Shown piece by piece: positions 17,669 through 28,604 of a stretch of 64,000 bases of DNA (position 1 is the first letter of the stretch; each line of letters opens with the position of its first letter). Made by a program: the position numbers and the translations under genes. This DNA is from Bhargavaea cecembensis (GTDB lineage Bacteria > Bacillota > Bacilli > Bacillales_A > Planococcaceae): assembly GCF_001619585.1 (NCBI RefSeq), contig NZ_LQNT01000010.1, positions 62,001 to 126,000 of the forward strand. The letters run 5' to 3'. The notes below the pieces were generated by a model that was not told where the DNA came from, did not search any database, and worked only from the letters and a program-made list of their open reading frames with translations.

Positions 17669-19883
17669 GCCGACAGCGGAACAGATCCGCGATGAAAAGA
17701 TCTACGCACAGATGGGCATGACCACGGAAGAGTTCGAAATGGCGGTCAAACTTCTCGGACGCCTGCCGAACTACACGGAAACCGGCCTGTTCTCCAGCAT
17801 GTGGTCGGAGCACTGCTCATACAAGAGCTCCAAGCCCGTCCTCCGCAAGTTCCCGACTGAAGGCCCGCAGGTTCTCATGGGACCGGGTGAAGGTGCCGGC
17901 ATCGTCGACATCGGCGATAACCAGGCTGTGGTCTTCAAGATGGAGTCGCACAACAGCCCGTCGGCGATCGAGCCGTATGAAGGCGCGGCTACAGGTGTCG
18001 GCGGCGTGCTCCGTGACGTCTTCTCAATGGGCGCACAGCCGATTGCTGCAGTGAACTCCCTCCGCTTCGGCGAACTGGACAATGACCGTGACCGCTACCT
18101 GTTCGAAGAAGCCGTCGCGGGAATCGCCGGCTACGGCAACACCATCGGCATCCCGACGGTCGCGGGTGAAATCCAGTTCGACCCTTCGTACGCGGGCAAA
18201 CCGCTCGTCAACGCGATGGCGATCGGGCTCCTCAACCACGAGGACATCCAGCGCGGTCTCGCAGCCGGCGTGGGCAACACGGTCATGTATGTCGGGGCGA
18301 AGACGGGACGCGACGGCATTCACGGCGCGACCTCTTCATCGGAAGAGATTTCGGATGACCCGGGCAAGGAACGCGCTCCGGTACAGGCGGGAGACCCGTT
18401 CACGGAAAAACTGCTCATGGATGCATGCCTCGAACTCGTCAAATCCGATGCCCTGATCGGCATTCAGGACATGGGTGCGGCCGGCCTGACCTCTTCTTCC
18501 GCAGAAATGGCATCGAAGGCAGGTTTCGGCATCGAGATGAACCTTGACCTTGTCCCTCAGCGCGATGAGGACATGACTGCATATGAAATGATGCTTTCCG
18601 AATCCCAGGAGCGGATGCTGATCGTCGTACAGAAAGGCCGTGAGCAGGAAGTCATCGACCTGTTTGCCAAATACGACCTTGAAGCGGTATCGATCGGCCA
18701 TGTCACGGAAGACAAGATGCTGCGCCTGCTCCACAAGGGCGAAGTCGTCGCGGAAGTCTCTGCCGATGCGCTGGCAGAAGATGCGCCGGTCTATAACAAA
18801 CCGTCCAGCGAGCCGGCCTACTTCCGCCAGTTCCAGGAGATGGAGCAGCAGGAGCCGGAAGTGGACGACTATGCCGAAACACTGGTCTCCCTCCTAAAAC
18901 AGCCGACCATCGCGTCAAAAGAATGGGTATACAGCCAGTTTGACCATCAGGCACGCACCAACACAGTTGTGGCTCCCGGTTCGGACGCAGCCGTCGTACG
19001 CGTCCGCGGCACGGAGAAGGGGCTGGCGATCACTGCCGACTGCAACTCCCGCTACATTTATCTCGACCCTGAAACAGGCGGAAAGATCGCTGTCGCTGAA
19101 GCGGCACGGAACATCGTCTGCTCGGGCGGCAAGCCGCTTGCCATTACGGACTGCCTGAACTTCGGCAGCCCGGATAACCCGGAAATCTTCTGGCAGCTTG
19201 AAAAGTCCGCGGACGGCATCAGTGCAGCCTGCCTCGCACTTGATGCGCCGGTAATCAGCGGGAACGTCTCGCTCTATAACGAGCGCGGCGGCAAGCCGGT
19301 TTACCCGACACCGACGATCGGCATGGTCGGCCTCGTAGAAAACCTGGAGCATGCCACAACCCAGGAAGCGAAAGCAGCAGGGGACTTCGTTTACCTGATC
19401 GGCGAGACGAAAACCGAATTCGGCGGTTCCGAACTGCAGAAAATGCTGAACGGCGGCAAGATCTCCGGTAAAGCGCCGGCAATCGATCTGGAAGTGGAAG
19501 CCTCCCGCCAGGAATCCGTCCTTTCGGCCATCCGTCAAGGCATCGTCCAATCCGCGCATGACGTCGCGGAAGGCGGCGTGGCGGTCGCGCTTGCTGAAAA
19601 GGTGTTCGGTACAGGACTTGGTGCAGATGTACAGATCGAAGGTTCCGCTGTTACGGCACTCTTCAGTGAAACGCAGTCCCGCTTCATCGTAACCGTCAAG
19701 CCGGAGGACGCGGGCCGCTTTGAAGAGCTGGTTGCCGATGCGGTGAAAATCGGCGAAGTTACTCAAGCAGAACGTTTGGTCATCCGTGATGCGGACGGCA
19801 GTCCGCTCATCGACCAAGACGTTCCTGCGCTTGAATCCGCCTGGAAAGGGGCGATTCCGTGCTTAGTGAACTCAGAGGGCTAA
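17652..19883 (+). CDS. purL: Phosphoribosylformylglycinamidine synthase subunit PurL
   Basis: 743 residues, the small Firmicutes form that needs PurS and PurQ. It converts FGAR to FGAM with ATP and ammonia. [11 protein letters not shown] near residue 50, [21 protein letters not shown] and [11 protein letters not shown] are diagnostic. RBS GTGGAGGG inside purQ. Its 3' end overlaps purF by 25 nt. Confidence 0.97.
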   Translation: MPTKLEPTAEQIRDEKIYAQMGMTTEEFEMAVKLLGRLPNYTETGLFSSMWSEHCSYKSSKPVLRKFPTEGPQVLMGPGEGAGIVDIGDNQAVVFKMESHNSPSAIEPYEGAATGVGGVLRDVFSMGAQPIAAVNSLRFGELDNDRDRYLFEEAVAGIAGYGNTIGIPTVAGEIQFDPSYAGKPLVNAMAIGLLNHEDIQRGLAAGVGNTVMYVGAKTGRDGIHGATSSSEEISDDPGKERAPVQAGDPFTEKLLMDACLELVKSDALIGIQDMGAAGLTSSSAEMASKAGFGIEMNLDLVPQRDEDMTAYEMMLSESQERMLIVVQKGREQEVIDLFAKYDLEAVSIGHVTEDKMLRLLHKGEVVAEVSADALAEDAPVYNKPSSEPAYFRQFQEMEQQEPEVDDYAETLVSLLKQPTIASKEWVYSQFDHQARTNTVVAPGSDAAVVRVRGTEKGLAITADCNSRYIYLDPETGGKIAVAEAARNIVCSGGKPLAITDCLNFGSPDNPEIFWQLEKSADGISAACLALDAPVISGNVSLYNERGGKPVYPTPTIGMVGLVENLEHATTQEAKAAGDFVYLIGETKTEFGGSELQKMLNGGKISGKAPAIDLEVEASRQESVLSAIRQGIVQSAHDVAEGGVAVALAEKVFGTGLGADVQIEGSAVTALFSETQSRFIVTVKPEDAGRFEELVADAVKIGEVTQAERLVIRDADGSPLIDQDVPALESAWKGAIPCLVNSEG

Positions 19884-21280
19884 ATGAAGAATGCGGCGTG
19901 TTCGGCATCTGGGGTCACAGCAATGCGGCCCAGATGGCTTACTACGGTCTTCATGCGCTCCAGCACCGCGGGCAGGAAGCGGCAGGCATCTGCACGGTTC
20001 ATGACGACCATCTGCTCGTCGAAAAAGGGGAAGGGCTCGTCAACGACGTGTTCCACGGCGACAGATTAAATAAGCTGCCGGGCCACGCTGCGATCGGCCA
20101 TGTCCGCTACACGACAGATGGCGGTCGCGGCATCGAGAACGTCCAGCCCCTTGTTTTCCGCTCGACGACAGGCAGCCTGGCGATTGCGCACAACGGCAAT
20201 GTGACAAATGCGGGCGAACTTAAACGCCATCTTGAGCGCCAGGGAAGCATCTTCCAGTCGACTTCCGACACGGAAGTGCTTGCCCACCTCATCAAAAAGA
20301 ACATCAGCTATCCGCAGAACGAACGGCTCAAGAAAGCACTTGCCCAGCTGCAGGGCGCTTTCGCCTTCGTCCTCCTGACCGAAGATGCGCTCTACGTGGC
20401 ACAGGACCCGAACGGCATGCGTCCGCTGTCGCTAGGCTGCATTAATGGGGAGACGTGGGTTGTCGCATCCGAGACGTCGGCGTTCGACCTGATCGGTGCG
20501 GAAACCGTGCGCTCGGTCGAGCCGGGCGAACTCATCATCATCAATGACAATGGGATCCGGAGCGACCGCTTCGCCCCGAAGGCAAACCGTGCGATCTGTT
20601 CAATGGAATATATCTATTTCTCCCGGCCCGATTCCGATATTGACGGCATCAACATCCACATGGCCAGGAAGCGCCTCGGCAAGAGGCTGGCCCAGGAAGT
20701 CAAGATCGATGCGGATGTCGTTACGGGGGTACCGGACTCCAGCATTTCCGCAGCAATCGGATTTGCGGAGGAAAGCGGCATCCCGTACGAGATGGGACTG
20801 ATCAAGAACCGGTATGTCGGCCGAACGTTCATTCAGCCGTCCCAGGAACTGCGGGAGCGCGGCGTCAAGATGAAGCTGTCCCCGGTCCGGCAGGTTGTCG
20901 AGGGCAAGCGGGTCGTCATGGTCGACGACTCGATTGTCCGGGGCACTACCTCAAAGCGGATCATCAAAATGCTGCGTGAAGCAGGTGCGAAGGAAATTCA
21001 CGTTGCCATCAGCGCTCCGCCGCTGATCGCGCCGTGCTTCTACGGCGTTGACATCAGCACCGACTCCGACCTGATTGCGACAGGGCGTACGCCGGAAGAA
21101 ATCTGTGAACTGATCGGAGCGGATTCGCTCCAGTTCCTGTCGGCGGAAGGCCTGATCGAGGCGGTCGGACGGAACGACGAAGATCCGAACCGGGGGCACT
21201 GCCTCGGATGCTTCACCGGCAAATACCCGACAAATATTTTCGCGGACACGAAATTGCCGCATGAAAAGGAACTCGTTTAA
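19859..21280 (+). CDS. purF: Amidophosphoribosyltransferase
   Basis: 473 residues. First committed step of purine synthesis: PRPP and glutamine to phosphoribosylamine. The sequence starts [16 protein letters not shown]; by homology an 11-residue propeptide is removed to expose catalytic Cys12. The PRPP motif [13 protein letters not shown] is present. Four cysteines fit the 4Fe-4S form of Bacillus: CSMEY, APCFYG and HCLGC. The GTG start lies inside purL, so translation is likely coupled. Confidence 0.97.
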   Translation: MLSELRGLNEECGVFGIWGHSNAAQMAYYGLHALQHRGQEAAGICTVHDDHLLVEKGEGLVNDVFHGDRLNKLPGHAAIGHVRYTTDGGRGIENVQPLVFRSTTGSLAIAHNGNVTNAGELKRHLERQGSIFQSTSDTEVLAHLIKKNISYPQNERLKKALAQLQGAFAFVLLTEDALYVAQDPNGMRPLSLGCINGETWVVASETSAFDLIGAETVRSVEPGELIIINDNGIRSDRFAPKANRAICSMEYIYFSRPDSDIDGINIHMARKRLGKRLAQEVKIDADVVTGVPDSSISAAIGFAEESGIPYEMGLIKNRYVGRTFIQPSQELRERGVKMKLSPVRQVVEGKRVVMVDDSIVRGTTSKRIIKMLREAGAKEIHVAISAPPLIAPCFYGVDISTDSDLIATGRTPEEICELIGADSLQFLSAEGLIEAVGRNDEDPNRGHCLGCFTGKYPTNIFADTKLPHEKELV

Positions 21281-21295
21281 GAGGAGGCCACTGGC

Positions 21296-22366
21296 ATGTC
21301 AAAAGCATATGAACAGGCCGGCGTAAACATCGAAGCCGGATATGAATCGGTCGAGCGGATGAAATCCCATGTCGCCCGTACAGAGCGAAAGGGTGTTATG
21401 GGCGCGTTCGGCGGATTCGGCGGGATGTTCGACCTGTCCGAGCTCGGCTACAGCCAGCCGGTCCTCGTCTCGGGGACGGACGGTGTCGGCACGAAGCTGA
21501 AAGTCGCCTTCATGGCGGATAAGCACGATACGATCGGTGTCGACTGCGTCGCCATGTGCGTGAACGACATTGTCGCGCAAGGCGCTGAGCCGCTTTACTT
21601 CCTTGATTATGTCGCACTCGGGAAAGCCGTTCCGGCTCGCGTCGAGGCCATCGTCAAAGGAGTCGCAGACGGCTGCGTCCAGGCAGGAGCGGCGCTGATC
21701 GGCGGCGAGACGGCGGAGATGCCCGGACTGTACGACGAGGACGAATACGACCTCGCCGGATTCGCGGTCGGCGCGGCCGAGAAGAAGGATATTGTAACCG
21801 GCGAAAAGGTCGCAGAAGGCGACGTGCTCGTCGGAATCGCTTCCAGCGGCATCCACTCGAACGGCTACTCGCTCGTCCGGAAGATTGTCTTCGAGCAGTC
21901 GGGCATCAAAGCGGACGAGCCGGTTCCGGGGTATGAGGAACTGGGCAACTCGGCAGAAGCACTGCTCACGCCGACAAAAATCTATGCGAAGCCGGTGCTG
22001 GAAATGGCCCGCAGCCTGGATGTCCACGGCATGGCACACGTGACGGGCGGAGGCTTCTATGAAAACGTCCCGCGCATGCTGCCGGAAGGTCTTGCCGCTG
22101 AAATTGACCTCGGCTCGTGGGAAGTGCTCCCGGTGTTCCGCATGCTGAAGGAAAAAGGGCAGCTTGCCGACCGTGACCTGTACTCCGTCTTCAACATGGG
22201 CATCGGCTTTATCGTCGCCCTTCCTGAATCGGAAGCGGCCGAAGCCATCCGCATCGTGGAAGCCCACGGCGAGAAGGCAACGGTCATCGGCCGTGTTATT
22301 GCGGGCGAAGGCGTCCGCTTTAACGGCGAGCATGACGGCACGCTTGCTGGAGGTCCGGAAGCATGA
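21296..22366 (+). CDS. purM: Phosphoribosylformylglycinamidine cyclo-ligase
   Basis: 356 residues. It closes the imidazole ring: FGAM to AIR with [16 protein letters not shown] and [11 protein letters not shown] are the family marks; [10 protein letters not shown] lies in the C-terminal half. RBS AGAGGAGG; the stop overlaps purN by 4 nt. Confidence 0.97.
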   Translation: MSKAYEQAGVNIEAGYESVERMKSHVARTERKGVMGAFGGFGGMFDLSELGYSQPVLVSGTDGVGTKLKVAFMADKHDTIGVDCVAMCVNDIVAQGAEPLYFLDYVALGKAVPARVEAIVKGVADGCVQAGAALIGGETAEMPGLYDEDEYDLAGFAVGAAEKKDIVTGEKVAEGDVLVGIASSGIHSNGYSLVRKIVFEQSGIKADEPVPGYEELGNSAEALLTPTKIYAKPVLEMARSLDVHGMAHVTGGGFYENVPRMLPEGLAAEIDLGSWEVLPVFRMLKEKGQLADRDLYSVFNMGIGFIVALPESEAAEAIRIVEAHGEKATVIGRVIAGEGVRFNGEHDGTLAGGPEA

Positions 22367-22950
22367 GCCGGAAACCTCGTATTGCCGTCTTTGCATCGGG
22401 CAGCGGCTCGAACTTCGAAGCGATCGCACAGGCGGCGGCCGACGGTGAGCTGGAAGCGGAAGTGGTGCTTCTCGTCACCGACAAGCCGCTCGCCAAAGTG
22501 ATGGAGCGTGCGGAAAGGTTCCGCATTCCGTCTGTCGCCTTCAATCCGAAAGCCTACCCGGACAAAGCCGCCTACGAGCACACCGTTCTCGGCAGGCTTC
22601 AAGAAGAAGGCGTCGACTGGATTGCTCTTGCAGGCTATATGCGCCTGATCGGCCCAACGCTGCTTGACGCCTATCCAAACCGCATCATCAACATCCACCC
22701 ATCGCTCCTCCCGGCATTTCCCGGAAAGGACGCGATCGGCCAGGCGATGGACGCCGGCGTGGAAGTGACCGGCGTCACTGTCCACTATGTCGACGAAGGC
22801 ATGGACACCGGGCCGGCCATTCTTCAGCGGGAAGTTCCCGTTGTCCCGGGAGACCGTGAAAAGACGGAAGAGGCGATCCATGCGGTGGAACACGATTTGT
22901 ATAAGGAAGCCCTGCGGAAAGTGCTGGCGGAGAGCGCGGTTATGGAATAA
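22363..22950 (+). CDS. purN: Phosphoribosylglycinamide formyltransferase
   Basis: 195 residues. It transfers formyl from 10-formyl-THF to [15 protein letters not shown] at the start, and [10 protein letters not shown] with the later [12 protein letters not shown], contain the catalytic Asn-His-Asp set. Followed by array 3 and a hairpin before purH. Confidence 0.96.
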   Translation: MSRKPRIAVFASGSGSNFEAIAQAAADGELEAEVVLLVTDKPLAKVMERAERFRIPSVAFNPKAYPDKAAYEHTVLGRLQEEGVDWIALAGYMRLIGPTLLDAYPNRIINIHPSLLPAFPGKDAIGQAMDAGVEVTGVTVHYVDEGMDTGPAILQREVPVVPGDREKTEEAIHAVEHDLYKEALRKVLAESAVME

Positions 22951-22968
22951 TTTCAGCGTGTTATTGGC

Positions 22969-23073
22969 GAAAGTGACGAATCAGCGCCCGAAAGTGACGA
23001 ATGGGCCTGTGAAAGTGACGAATGCCCGCCTGAAAGTGACGAATCGCCATCCGAAAGTGACGAACCGCTCTCG
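22969..23073. repeat. 21-nt intergenic array (array 3, 5 units) between purN and purH
   Basis: Five copies of GAAAGTGACGAAT start at 22969, 22990, 23011, 23032 and 23053, exactly 21 nt apart, each followed by 8 variable nt. It begins 18 nt after the purN stop. The same core recurs in arrays 7 and 8. Confidence 0.9.
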
Positions 23074-23101
23074 TTTCCGAATCAAACGATTTTACAACAG
23101 C

Positions 23102-23123
23102 CGCCGGCACAAAAAAGCCGGCG
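23102..23123 (+). other. Hairpin between array 3 and purH
   Basis: CGCCGGC pairs with GCCGGCG around an 8-nt A-rich loop. There is no proper T run after it, so it is more likely an RNA stability or processing hairpin than a terminator. Confidence 0.5.
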
Positions 23124-23151
23124 TTCTGATTTACATAAGGAGGCCCCAACC

Positions 23152-24687
23152 GTGAAAAAACGAGCATTGCTCAGCGTATCGGATAAATCCGGTATTCTTG
23201 AGTTCGCGAAAGAACTGGAAGGACTCGGCTATGAGATCCTGTCGACCGGCGGGACGATGAACCATCTGAAGGAAAACGGCGTTGCGGTCACCGCTGTCGG
23301 CGACGTGACCGGCTTCCCTGAAATCCTGGGGGGACGCGTCAAGACGCTTCATCCGTATATCCACGGCGGCCTGCTCGCCAAGCATGATGACCCGGGCCAC
23401 CAGGCCGAGCTGGAGGAGCACGGCATCCTTCCGATCGACATGGTCTGTGTAAACCTGTACCCGTTCAAGTCGACGATTTCGAAGCCTGATGTGACAGTCG
23501 AAGATGCGATCGAGAACATCGACATCGGCGGCCCGACTATGCTGCGCGCATCCGCGAAAAACCATGCCTATCTCACGGTTCTCGTCGACTCTGCCGATTA
23601 CCCGGCGGTTCTCGAAGAACTGAAGAACGACGGGGCGACGACACCTGAAACCCGCCGCCGGCTGGCCGCGAAAGTGTTCCGCCATACGGCTGCATATGAT
23701 GCGCTGATTTCCGGTTACCTGACTGACCTGTCTGGTGAGGAATTCCCGGAAAGCGTCACGACAACGTACGAACTCAAGCAGCAACTCCGCTACGGCGAGA
23801 ACCCGCACCAGAAAGCGGCATTCTACAGCCGCCCGCTCGGCGGCGAGTTCTCGATTGCCCGCGCGGAACAGCTCCACGGGAAGGAACTCTCCTACAACAA
23901 CATTCAGGACGCGAATGCCGCGATCGGTATCGTCCGTGAATTCAGTGACCCGGCAGCGGTTGCGGTCAAGCACATGAACCCTTGCGGCGTCGGCACGGCG
24001 GGAACGCTCTCCGATGCGTTCAAGGCAGCTTACGAAGCCGATCCGGTCTCGATCTTCGGCGGCATCATTGCCCTTAACCGCGAAGTGGATGCGGCGACAG
24101 CCGAACAGCTGGCCGGCATCTTCCTCGAGATCATCATCGCTCCGGACTACACGGACGAAGCATTTGAGATCCTCACCAAGAAGAAAAACATCCGTCTCCT
24201 GAAACTGGACGGAGCGCAAGGCAAGCGCGACGAGTGGGCGACCGTCTCCGTTGAAGGCGGCCTCCTCAGGCAGAATCCGGACACCGCGTCCCTGGATGAT
24301 GCAGACATCAAAGTCGCGACCAAGCGCGAGCCGACGGAAGAAGAATGGGAAGCACTGAAGCTTGGCTGGAAAGTCGTCAAACACGTGAAGTCGAATGCCA
24401 TCGTCGTCTCTGACGCCAACCGCACGCTCGGCGTGGGTGCCGGCCAGATGAACCGTGTGGGCGCGGCGAAGATCGCACTCGAGCAGGCAGGCGACCGCGC
24501 GAAAGGCGCAGGCCTCGCATCCGATGCCTTCTTCCCGATGGACGACACCGTCGAAGCGGCTGCCAAAGCCGGCATCACGGCGATCATCCAGCCGGGCGGC
24601 TCCAAAAAAGACGAAGACTCCATCAAGAAAGCCGACGAATACGGCATCGCGATGGTATTCACCGGCATCCGTCATTTCAAGCACTGA
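23152..24687 (+). CDS. purH: Bifunctional AICAR transformylase / IMP cyclohydrolase
   Basis: 511 residues; the last two steps to IMP. The N-terminal cyclohydrolase domain begins [12 protein letters not shown] and includes GGRVKTLHP; the transformylase half has [11 protein letters not shown] and [13 protein letters not shown] start with RBS AAGGAGG. Confidence 0.97.
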   Translation: MKKRALLSVSDKSGILEFAKELEGLGYEILSTGGTMNHLKENGVAVTAVGDVTGFPEILGGRVKTLHPYIHGGLLAKHDDPGHQAELEEHGILPIDMVCVNLYPFKSTISKPDVTVEDAIENIDIGGPTMLRASAKNHAYLTVLVDSADYPAVLEELKNDGATTPETRRRLAAKVFRHTAAYDALISGYLTDLSGEEFPESVTTTYELKQQLRYGENPHQKAAFYSRPLGGEFSIARAEQLHGKELSYNNIQDANAAIGIVREFSDPAAVAVKHMNPCGVGTAGTLSDAFKAAYEADPVSIFGGIIALNREVDAATAEQLAGIFLEIIIAPDYTDEAFEILTKKKNIRLLKLDGAQGKRDEWATVSVEGGLLRQNPDTASLDDADIKVATKREPTEEEWEALKLGWKVVKHVKSNAIVVSDANRTLGVGAGQMNRVGAAKIALEQAGDRAKGAGLASDAFFPMDDTVEAAAKAGITAIIQPGGSKKDEDSIKKADEYGIAMVFTGIRHFKH

Positions 24688-24695
24688 TTGCCGGC

Positions 24696-24779
24696 GAATG
24701 TGAAGCAAGCGCACGTGAATGTGAAGCAAAGCCGGTCGAATGTGAAGCAATCACCATCGAATGTGAAGCAAACACCACC
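24696..24779. repeat. 21-nt intergenic array (array 4, 4 units) between purH and purD
   Basis: Four copies of GAATGTGAAGCAA start at 24696, 24717, 24738 and 24759, exactly 21 nt apart, with 8-nt variable parts. The array starts 9 nt after the purH stop. The core differs from array 3 though it lies in the same operon. Confidence 0.88.
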
Positions 24780-24786
24780 AACAAAG

Positions 24787-24818
24787 AAAACAACCTGCCG
24801 GATGTGCAGGTTGTTTTC
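24787..24818 (+). terminator. Terminator-like hairpin between purH and purD
   Basis: AAAACAACCTGC pairs perfectly with GCAGGTTGTTTT. The purD RBS (AAGGAG) comes straight after, so purD may be partly attenuated. Confidence 0.65.
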
Positions 24819-24835
24819 ATAAGGAGTGAACCCAA

Positions 24836-26095
24836 ATGGATGTACTCGTCATCGGAAGCGGCGGCCGCGAGCACGCGTTGGTCCGCCAGTTTGCAAAATC
24901 CCCGTCGGTCGGCAAGGTGTATGTCGCCCCGGGTAATGACGGCATGAGGGAAGACGCCGAAGTCGTTCCACTCGGCGTCATGGAGTTCGGTAAACTCGTC
25001 GACTTCGCGAAAGAAAAGAACATCGGCCTCACTTTCGTAGGTCCCGAACAACCGCTTGCCGGCGGTATCGTGGACCATTTCCGGGAGGCGGGACTGCGCG
25101 TATTCGGACCGGACCAGGCAGCTGCCCAACTGGAGGGCTCGAAGGCTTTTGCCAAAGAGCTCATGAAGAAATACAACATTCCGACCGCCAAGTATGAGAC
25201 CTTCACCGATGCGGAACAGGCAAAAGCATACATCCGCGAAGAGGGCGCTCCGATCGTCATCAAGGCGGACGGGCTCGCGGCAGGCAAAGGTGTCGTCGTC
25301 GCGATGACGCTGGATGAAGCACTCGGAGCGGTCGATGACATGATCGGCGGCCGGAAGTTCGGCGACTCATCCGCCCGTGTCGTGATCGAGGAATTCCTTG
25401 ATGGGGAAGAGTTCAGCTACATGTCCTTCGTCCACGGAGGCAAGATCTTCCCGATGCCGATGTCCCAGGACCATAAGCGCGCGTTCGACAACGACGAGGG
25501 CCCGAACACCGGCGGTATGGGTGCCTATTCACCGGTCCCTCATCTGCCGGAAGAGGCGGTCCGCACTGCTCACGAGCAGATCGTCGAAGCGACCGTCCGT
25601 GCGATGGATGCGGAAGGCACACCATTCACCGGCATCCTCTACGCCGGCCTGATCCTGACCGAAGACGGCCCGAAAACCATTGAATTCAATGCTCGCTTCG
25701 GCGATCCGGAAACCCAGGTCGTGCTGCCGCAGCTGAAGTCTGACCTTGCGGAATTCCTGACCGGCCTGCTTGACGGCAATCCGGTTGAACCGGAATGGGA
25801 AGAGGGTGCCCGCCTCGGCGTCGTCATCGCAGCGGACGGTTATCCGGGCGATGTGCAGAAAGGCAACCTGCTGCCTGACCTAAAAACGCTTGAAGAAGCC
25901 GGCCTTGATGTCTTCCATGCAGGGACAAAATCAGATGGTGATCGCTTCGCCGGCAACGGAGGCCGTGTGATCCTTGTCTCCGCAGAAGGCGAGAACCTCC
26001 AGGAAGCAAGCAGAAAAGCATACGCCGCGCTCGATTCAATGGAATGGAACGGATTCTTCTACCGCTCCGACATCGGAAAGCGTGCGATGAAATAA
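24836..26095 (+). CDS. purD: Phosphoribosylamine-glycine ligase
   Basis: 419 residues, ATP-grasp ligase making GAR from phosphoribosylamine and glycine. VIGSGGREHALV at the N-terminus, KADGLAAGKGVVVA, and FNARFGDPETQ are the standard motifs. Last gene of the purine operon; terminator at 26099. Confidence 0.97.
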   Translation: MDVLVIGSGGREHALVRQFAKSPSVGKVYVAPGNDGMREDAEVVPLGVMEFGKLVDFAKEKNIGLTFVGPEQPLAGGIVDHFREAGLRVFGPDQAAAQLEGSKAFAKELMKKYNIPTAKYETFTDAEQAKAYIREEGAPIVIKADGLAAGKGVVVAMTLDEALGAVDDMIGGRKFGDSSARVVIEEFLDGEEFSYMSFVHGGKIFPMPMSQDHKRAFDNDEGPNTGGMGAYSPVPHLPEEAVRTAHEQIVEATVRAMDAEGTPFTGILYAGLILTEDGPKTIEFNARFGDPETQVVLPQLKSDLAEFLTGLLDGNPVEPEWEEGARLGVVIAADGYPGDVQKGNLLPDLKTLEEAGLDVFHAGTKSDGDRFAGNGGRVILVSAEGENLQEASRKAYAALDSMEWNGFFYRSDIGKRAMK

Positions 26096-26098
26096 GAA

Positions 26099-26127
26099 AG
26101 AAGCCGTCCCGTGATGGGGCGGCTTTT
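26099..26127 (+). terminator. Terminator of the purine operon
   Basis: AAGCCG-CCC pairs with GGG-CGGCTT, followed by TTTT. Confidence 0.8.
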
Positions 26128-26212
26128 GAATGTTGATGGAAAAAACCTTTATCTAATTCGGCACTTACAACATTCAGAAAAATACGATAGAATAGAAATA
26201 ACGGGAGAAAAT

Positions 26213-26240
26213 AGAAAAACAGACGGGTCATGCCCGTCTG
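26213..26240 (-). terminator. Terminator of the minus-strand DUF2892 gene
   Basis: AGACGGG / CCCGTCT at 26221-26239. Read on the minus strand it is followed by GTTTTTCTATTTT. Confidence 0.75.
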
Positions 26241-26247
26241 CAGAGTG

Positions 26248-26715
26248 TCAGATGGTTTGCATCGGGTCTTTTTTCTGACCCTGTCCGGATCCCTGCTGGC
26301 CGGAATCGCCGCTGCTTTTGTAAGCGGATTCATTCTGACCGGATGGAACGTTTTGTTCCGATCCGGCTCCGTCAAAACCGCCGTACGTGAAAGCCTGGAT
26401 CATTTCGCCGGAATCGCCTGATTCCCCGGATCCGGTTCCGCTTTGGGATGCGGATACGGACGGCAGCGTGCCGCCGCTTACTTCCGGCTTCATCATGGCA
26501 TCCATACCGCCGTTCATCATTTCTTTCATCGGGCAGTAGCGGGCAACCCCTTCCGCCGTCTTGCAGGCGCCGGACAGGACGAGAAACGGACCGGCCATGC
26601 TGCGCGGTTCCCGAACCATGCGTGAGGTGCCCCAGGCAAGCATCGCCAGGCCGGCACTGATTCGCATATAGGCACTTTTCGTACCGATGTTGATTGTTTG
26701 ATCATTTGGGTTCAT
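26248..26715 (-). CDS. DUF2892 small membrane protein with Ser/Gly-rich tail
   Basis: 155 residues from an ATG at 26715 preceded by GGAAGGAGAG; an in-frame start further out lacks an RBS. Residues ~15-50 form a DUF2892-like pair of membrane segments (RISAGLAMLAWGTSRM and MAGPFLVLSGACKTAEG) with RYCPM after them, as in YgaP-type membrane anchors. The last ~70 residues are low-complexity Gly/Ser/Gln. Transcribed against the purine operon with its own terminator. Function unknown. Confidence 0.8.
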   Translation of the reverse strand: MNPNDQTINIGTKSAYMRISAGLAMLAWGTSRMVREPRSMAGPFLVLSGACKTAEGVARYCPMKEMMNGGMDAMMKPEVSGGTLPSVSASQSGTGSGESGDSGEMIQAFTYGGFDGAGSEQNVPSGQNESAYKSSGDSGQQGSGQGQKKDPMQTI

Positions 26716-26821
26716 ATTAATTTCTCTCCTTCCGAACACACGGTTTGGACCGCGTGTCTTTTTTTCACTTTCACACTGTGATAAGATGAAGTAACAGATA
26801 GACAGACAGGGGGCAGCGACG

Positions 26822-28552
26822 ATGGCTCAAGCACCATGGAAAATCAGGGAACTCCGCAAGCACACCGCGGTCGTCGACGGCAGGCGGGCACCGGATCTCC
26901 TTATCACGAATGCTACATACCTGCACGGGATCATGAAAAAATGGATCTCGGGCAACATCTGGATTTCGGGCGACCGAATTGTTTATGCAGGCTCGGACAT
27001 GCCGAAAAACACGGAAGGCACGGAAGTTGTCGATGCCTCCGGCAAAGTGATTGTGCCGGGCTATATCGAGCCGCACGTGCATCCATACCAGCTTTATAAT
27101 CCCCTCACGTTTGCGGATTATGCATCACGCCGGGGAACGACGACCTTCATCTCGGACAACAGCGTGCTTTTTTTGACAATGGAGAATTGGAAAGCGTTTG
27201 CAATCCTTGACCAGCTCAAGGCTTTGCCGTTTTCGTTCTACTGGTGGTCGCGATTTGATTCGCAGACGCAGATGGATAGGGAAGAAGAACTCTACTCTAC
27301 ACAGTCGGTCGGCGAGTGGATGGCGCGCCCCGACGTCATCATGGGAGGAGAGCTCACCGCCTGGCCGCGGCTTCTTGCAGGCGATGACCAGATGCTTTAC
27401 TGGATTCAGAACGCCAAGCAGGCCGGCATGAAAATCGAGGCGCATCTTCCGGGTGCTTCCGAGCGGACGCTCGCTCGGCTCCGCCTGCTCGGTGCGGATG
27501 GCGATCACGAGGCGATGACAGCGGAAGAAGTGGAAAGGCGCATCCTGCAGGGGTACGCCGTGACGCTCCGATATTCATCCATTCGGCCGGATCTCCCGGA
27601 CATGCTGAAAGGGATCCTCGAGAAAGACCTCGACATTTTCGATCATCTCATGATGACGACCGACGGCTCGACACCGTCGTTCCACGAGGACGGCGTCATG
27701 GACAAGTGCATCCGCGCCGCGCTGGATGCCGGTGTCAGGCCGGAAGACGCGTATGCGATGGCGACTTACAATATTGCTCGCTATTATGACATGGAAAACC
27801 TACACGGCCTGATCGCAACCGGGCGATATGCGAACCTGAACTTCCTGGAGAGCCCTGAAAATCCGGTGCCGACGGACGTCCTTTCCAAGGGTGTCTGGAT
27901 GAAGCGGGACGGCGAAGACGCCTATGAATTCCCGGAAATCGACTGGTCGTGGCTTGAGCCATACAACCCACCGTACGAGCTGGATGAAAACGACTTCCAG
28001 TTCTCGTTCCCGTTCGGAGTCCAGATGGTGAACGACGTCATCACCAAGCCGTACAGCGTCGATGTCGACCCGTCCGACCAGAGACTTCCGTCCGGGCAGG
28101 ACCAGAGCTTCCTTATCCTGATCGACAGGGAAGGGAATTGGCGGGTGAACACGCTCATTAAAGGATTCGCGGATGATATCCTCGGCTTTGCCTCGTCCTA
28201 CTCCAACACGGGCGACATTATCATGATCGGCAAGAACATGGCCGATATGAAGCTGGCGTTCGACCGCCTGAAGGAGATTGGCGGGGGGATGGCGCTGACC
28301 GAGAACGGAAAAGTCATCGCGGAACTTCCGCTCGTACTCGGCGGCGTGCTGTCGGATGCCCCGATGGAACAATTGATCAGTCAGGAAAAGAAACTCAAAG
28401 AGGAACTGAAGGCGCGCGGCTATAAGCACGGGGACGCGGTCTACACGCTCCTGTTCCTTCAGGCGACCCATCTTCCGTATGTTCGCATCACGCAAAAAGG
28501 CATCTATGATGTCATGAACGGCAAAGTGATGTTCCCCGCACTCATGCGATAG
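26822..28552 (+). CDS. yerA: Adenine-deaminase-like amidohydrolase YerA
   Basis: 576 residues, related to adenine deaminase (AdeC). The amidohydrolase entry motif PGYIEPHVHPY lies near residue 85 and supplies metal-binding histidines; MMTTDGSTPSF contributes later metal-site residues. If active it would deaminate adenine to hypoxanthine, in keeping with purD just upstream in B. subtilis. That activity is only inferred for the YerA branch, whose barrel differs from AdeC (PHVHP rather than AHVHIES). Confidence 0.85.
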   Translation: MAQAPWKIRELRKHTAVVDGRRAPDLLITNATYLHGIMKKWISGNIWISGDRIVYAGSDMPKNTEGTEVVDASGKVIVPGYIEPHVHPYQLYNPLTFADYASRRGTTTFISDNSVLFLTMENWKAFAILDQLKALPFSFYWWSRFDSQTQMDREEELYSTQSVGEWMARPDVIMGGELTAWPRLLAGDDQMLYWIQNAKQAGMKIEAHLPGASERTLARLRLLGADGDHEAMTAEEVERRILQGYAVTLRYSSIRPDLPDMLKGILEKDLDIFDHLMMTTDGSTPSFHEDGVMDKCIRAALDAGVRPEDAYAMATYNIARYYDMENLHGLIATGRYANLNFLESPENPVPTDVLSKGVWMKRDGEDAYEFPEIDWSWLEPYNPPYELDENDFQFSFPFGVQMVNDVITKPYSVDVDPSDQRLPSGQDQSFLILIDREGNWRVNTLIKGFADDILGFASSYSNTGDIIMIGKNMADMKLAFDRLKEIGGGMALTENGKVIAELPLVLGGVLSDAPMEQLISQEKKLKEELKARGYKHGDAVYTLLFLQATHLPYVRITQKGIYDVMNGKVMFPALMR

Positions 28553-28604
28553 GACAAGGCCTCATATACATGGATGACCGAGTCCATGCATAGGGGGAAC
28601 TGAA

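Noticed and set aside
22969-23073. The 21-nt arrays as CRISPR
   Set aside because: Core and variable parts are far too short, no cas genes lie nearby, and the variable parts recur between arrays.
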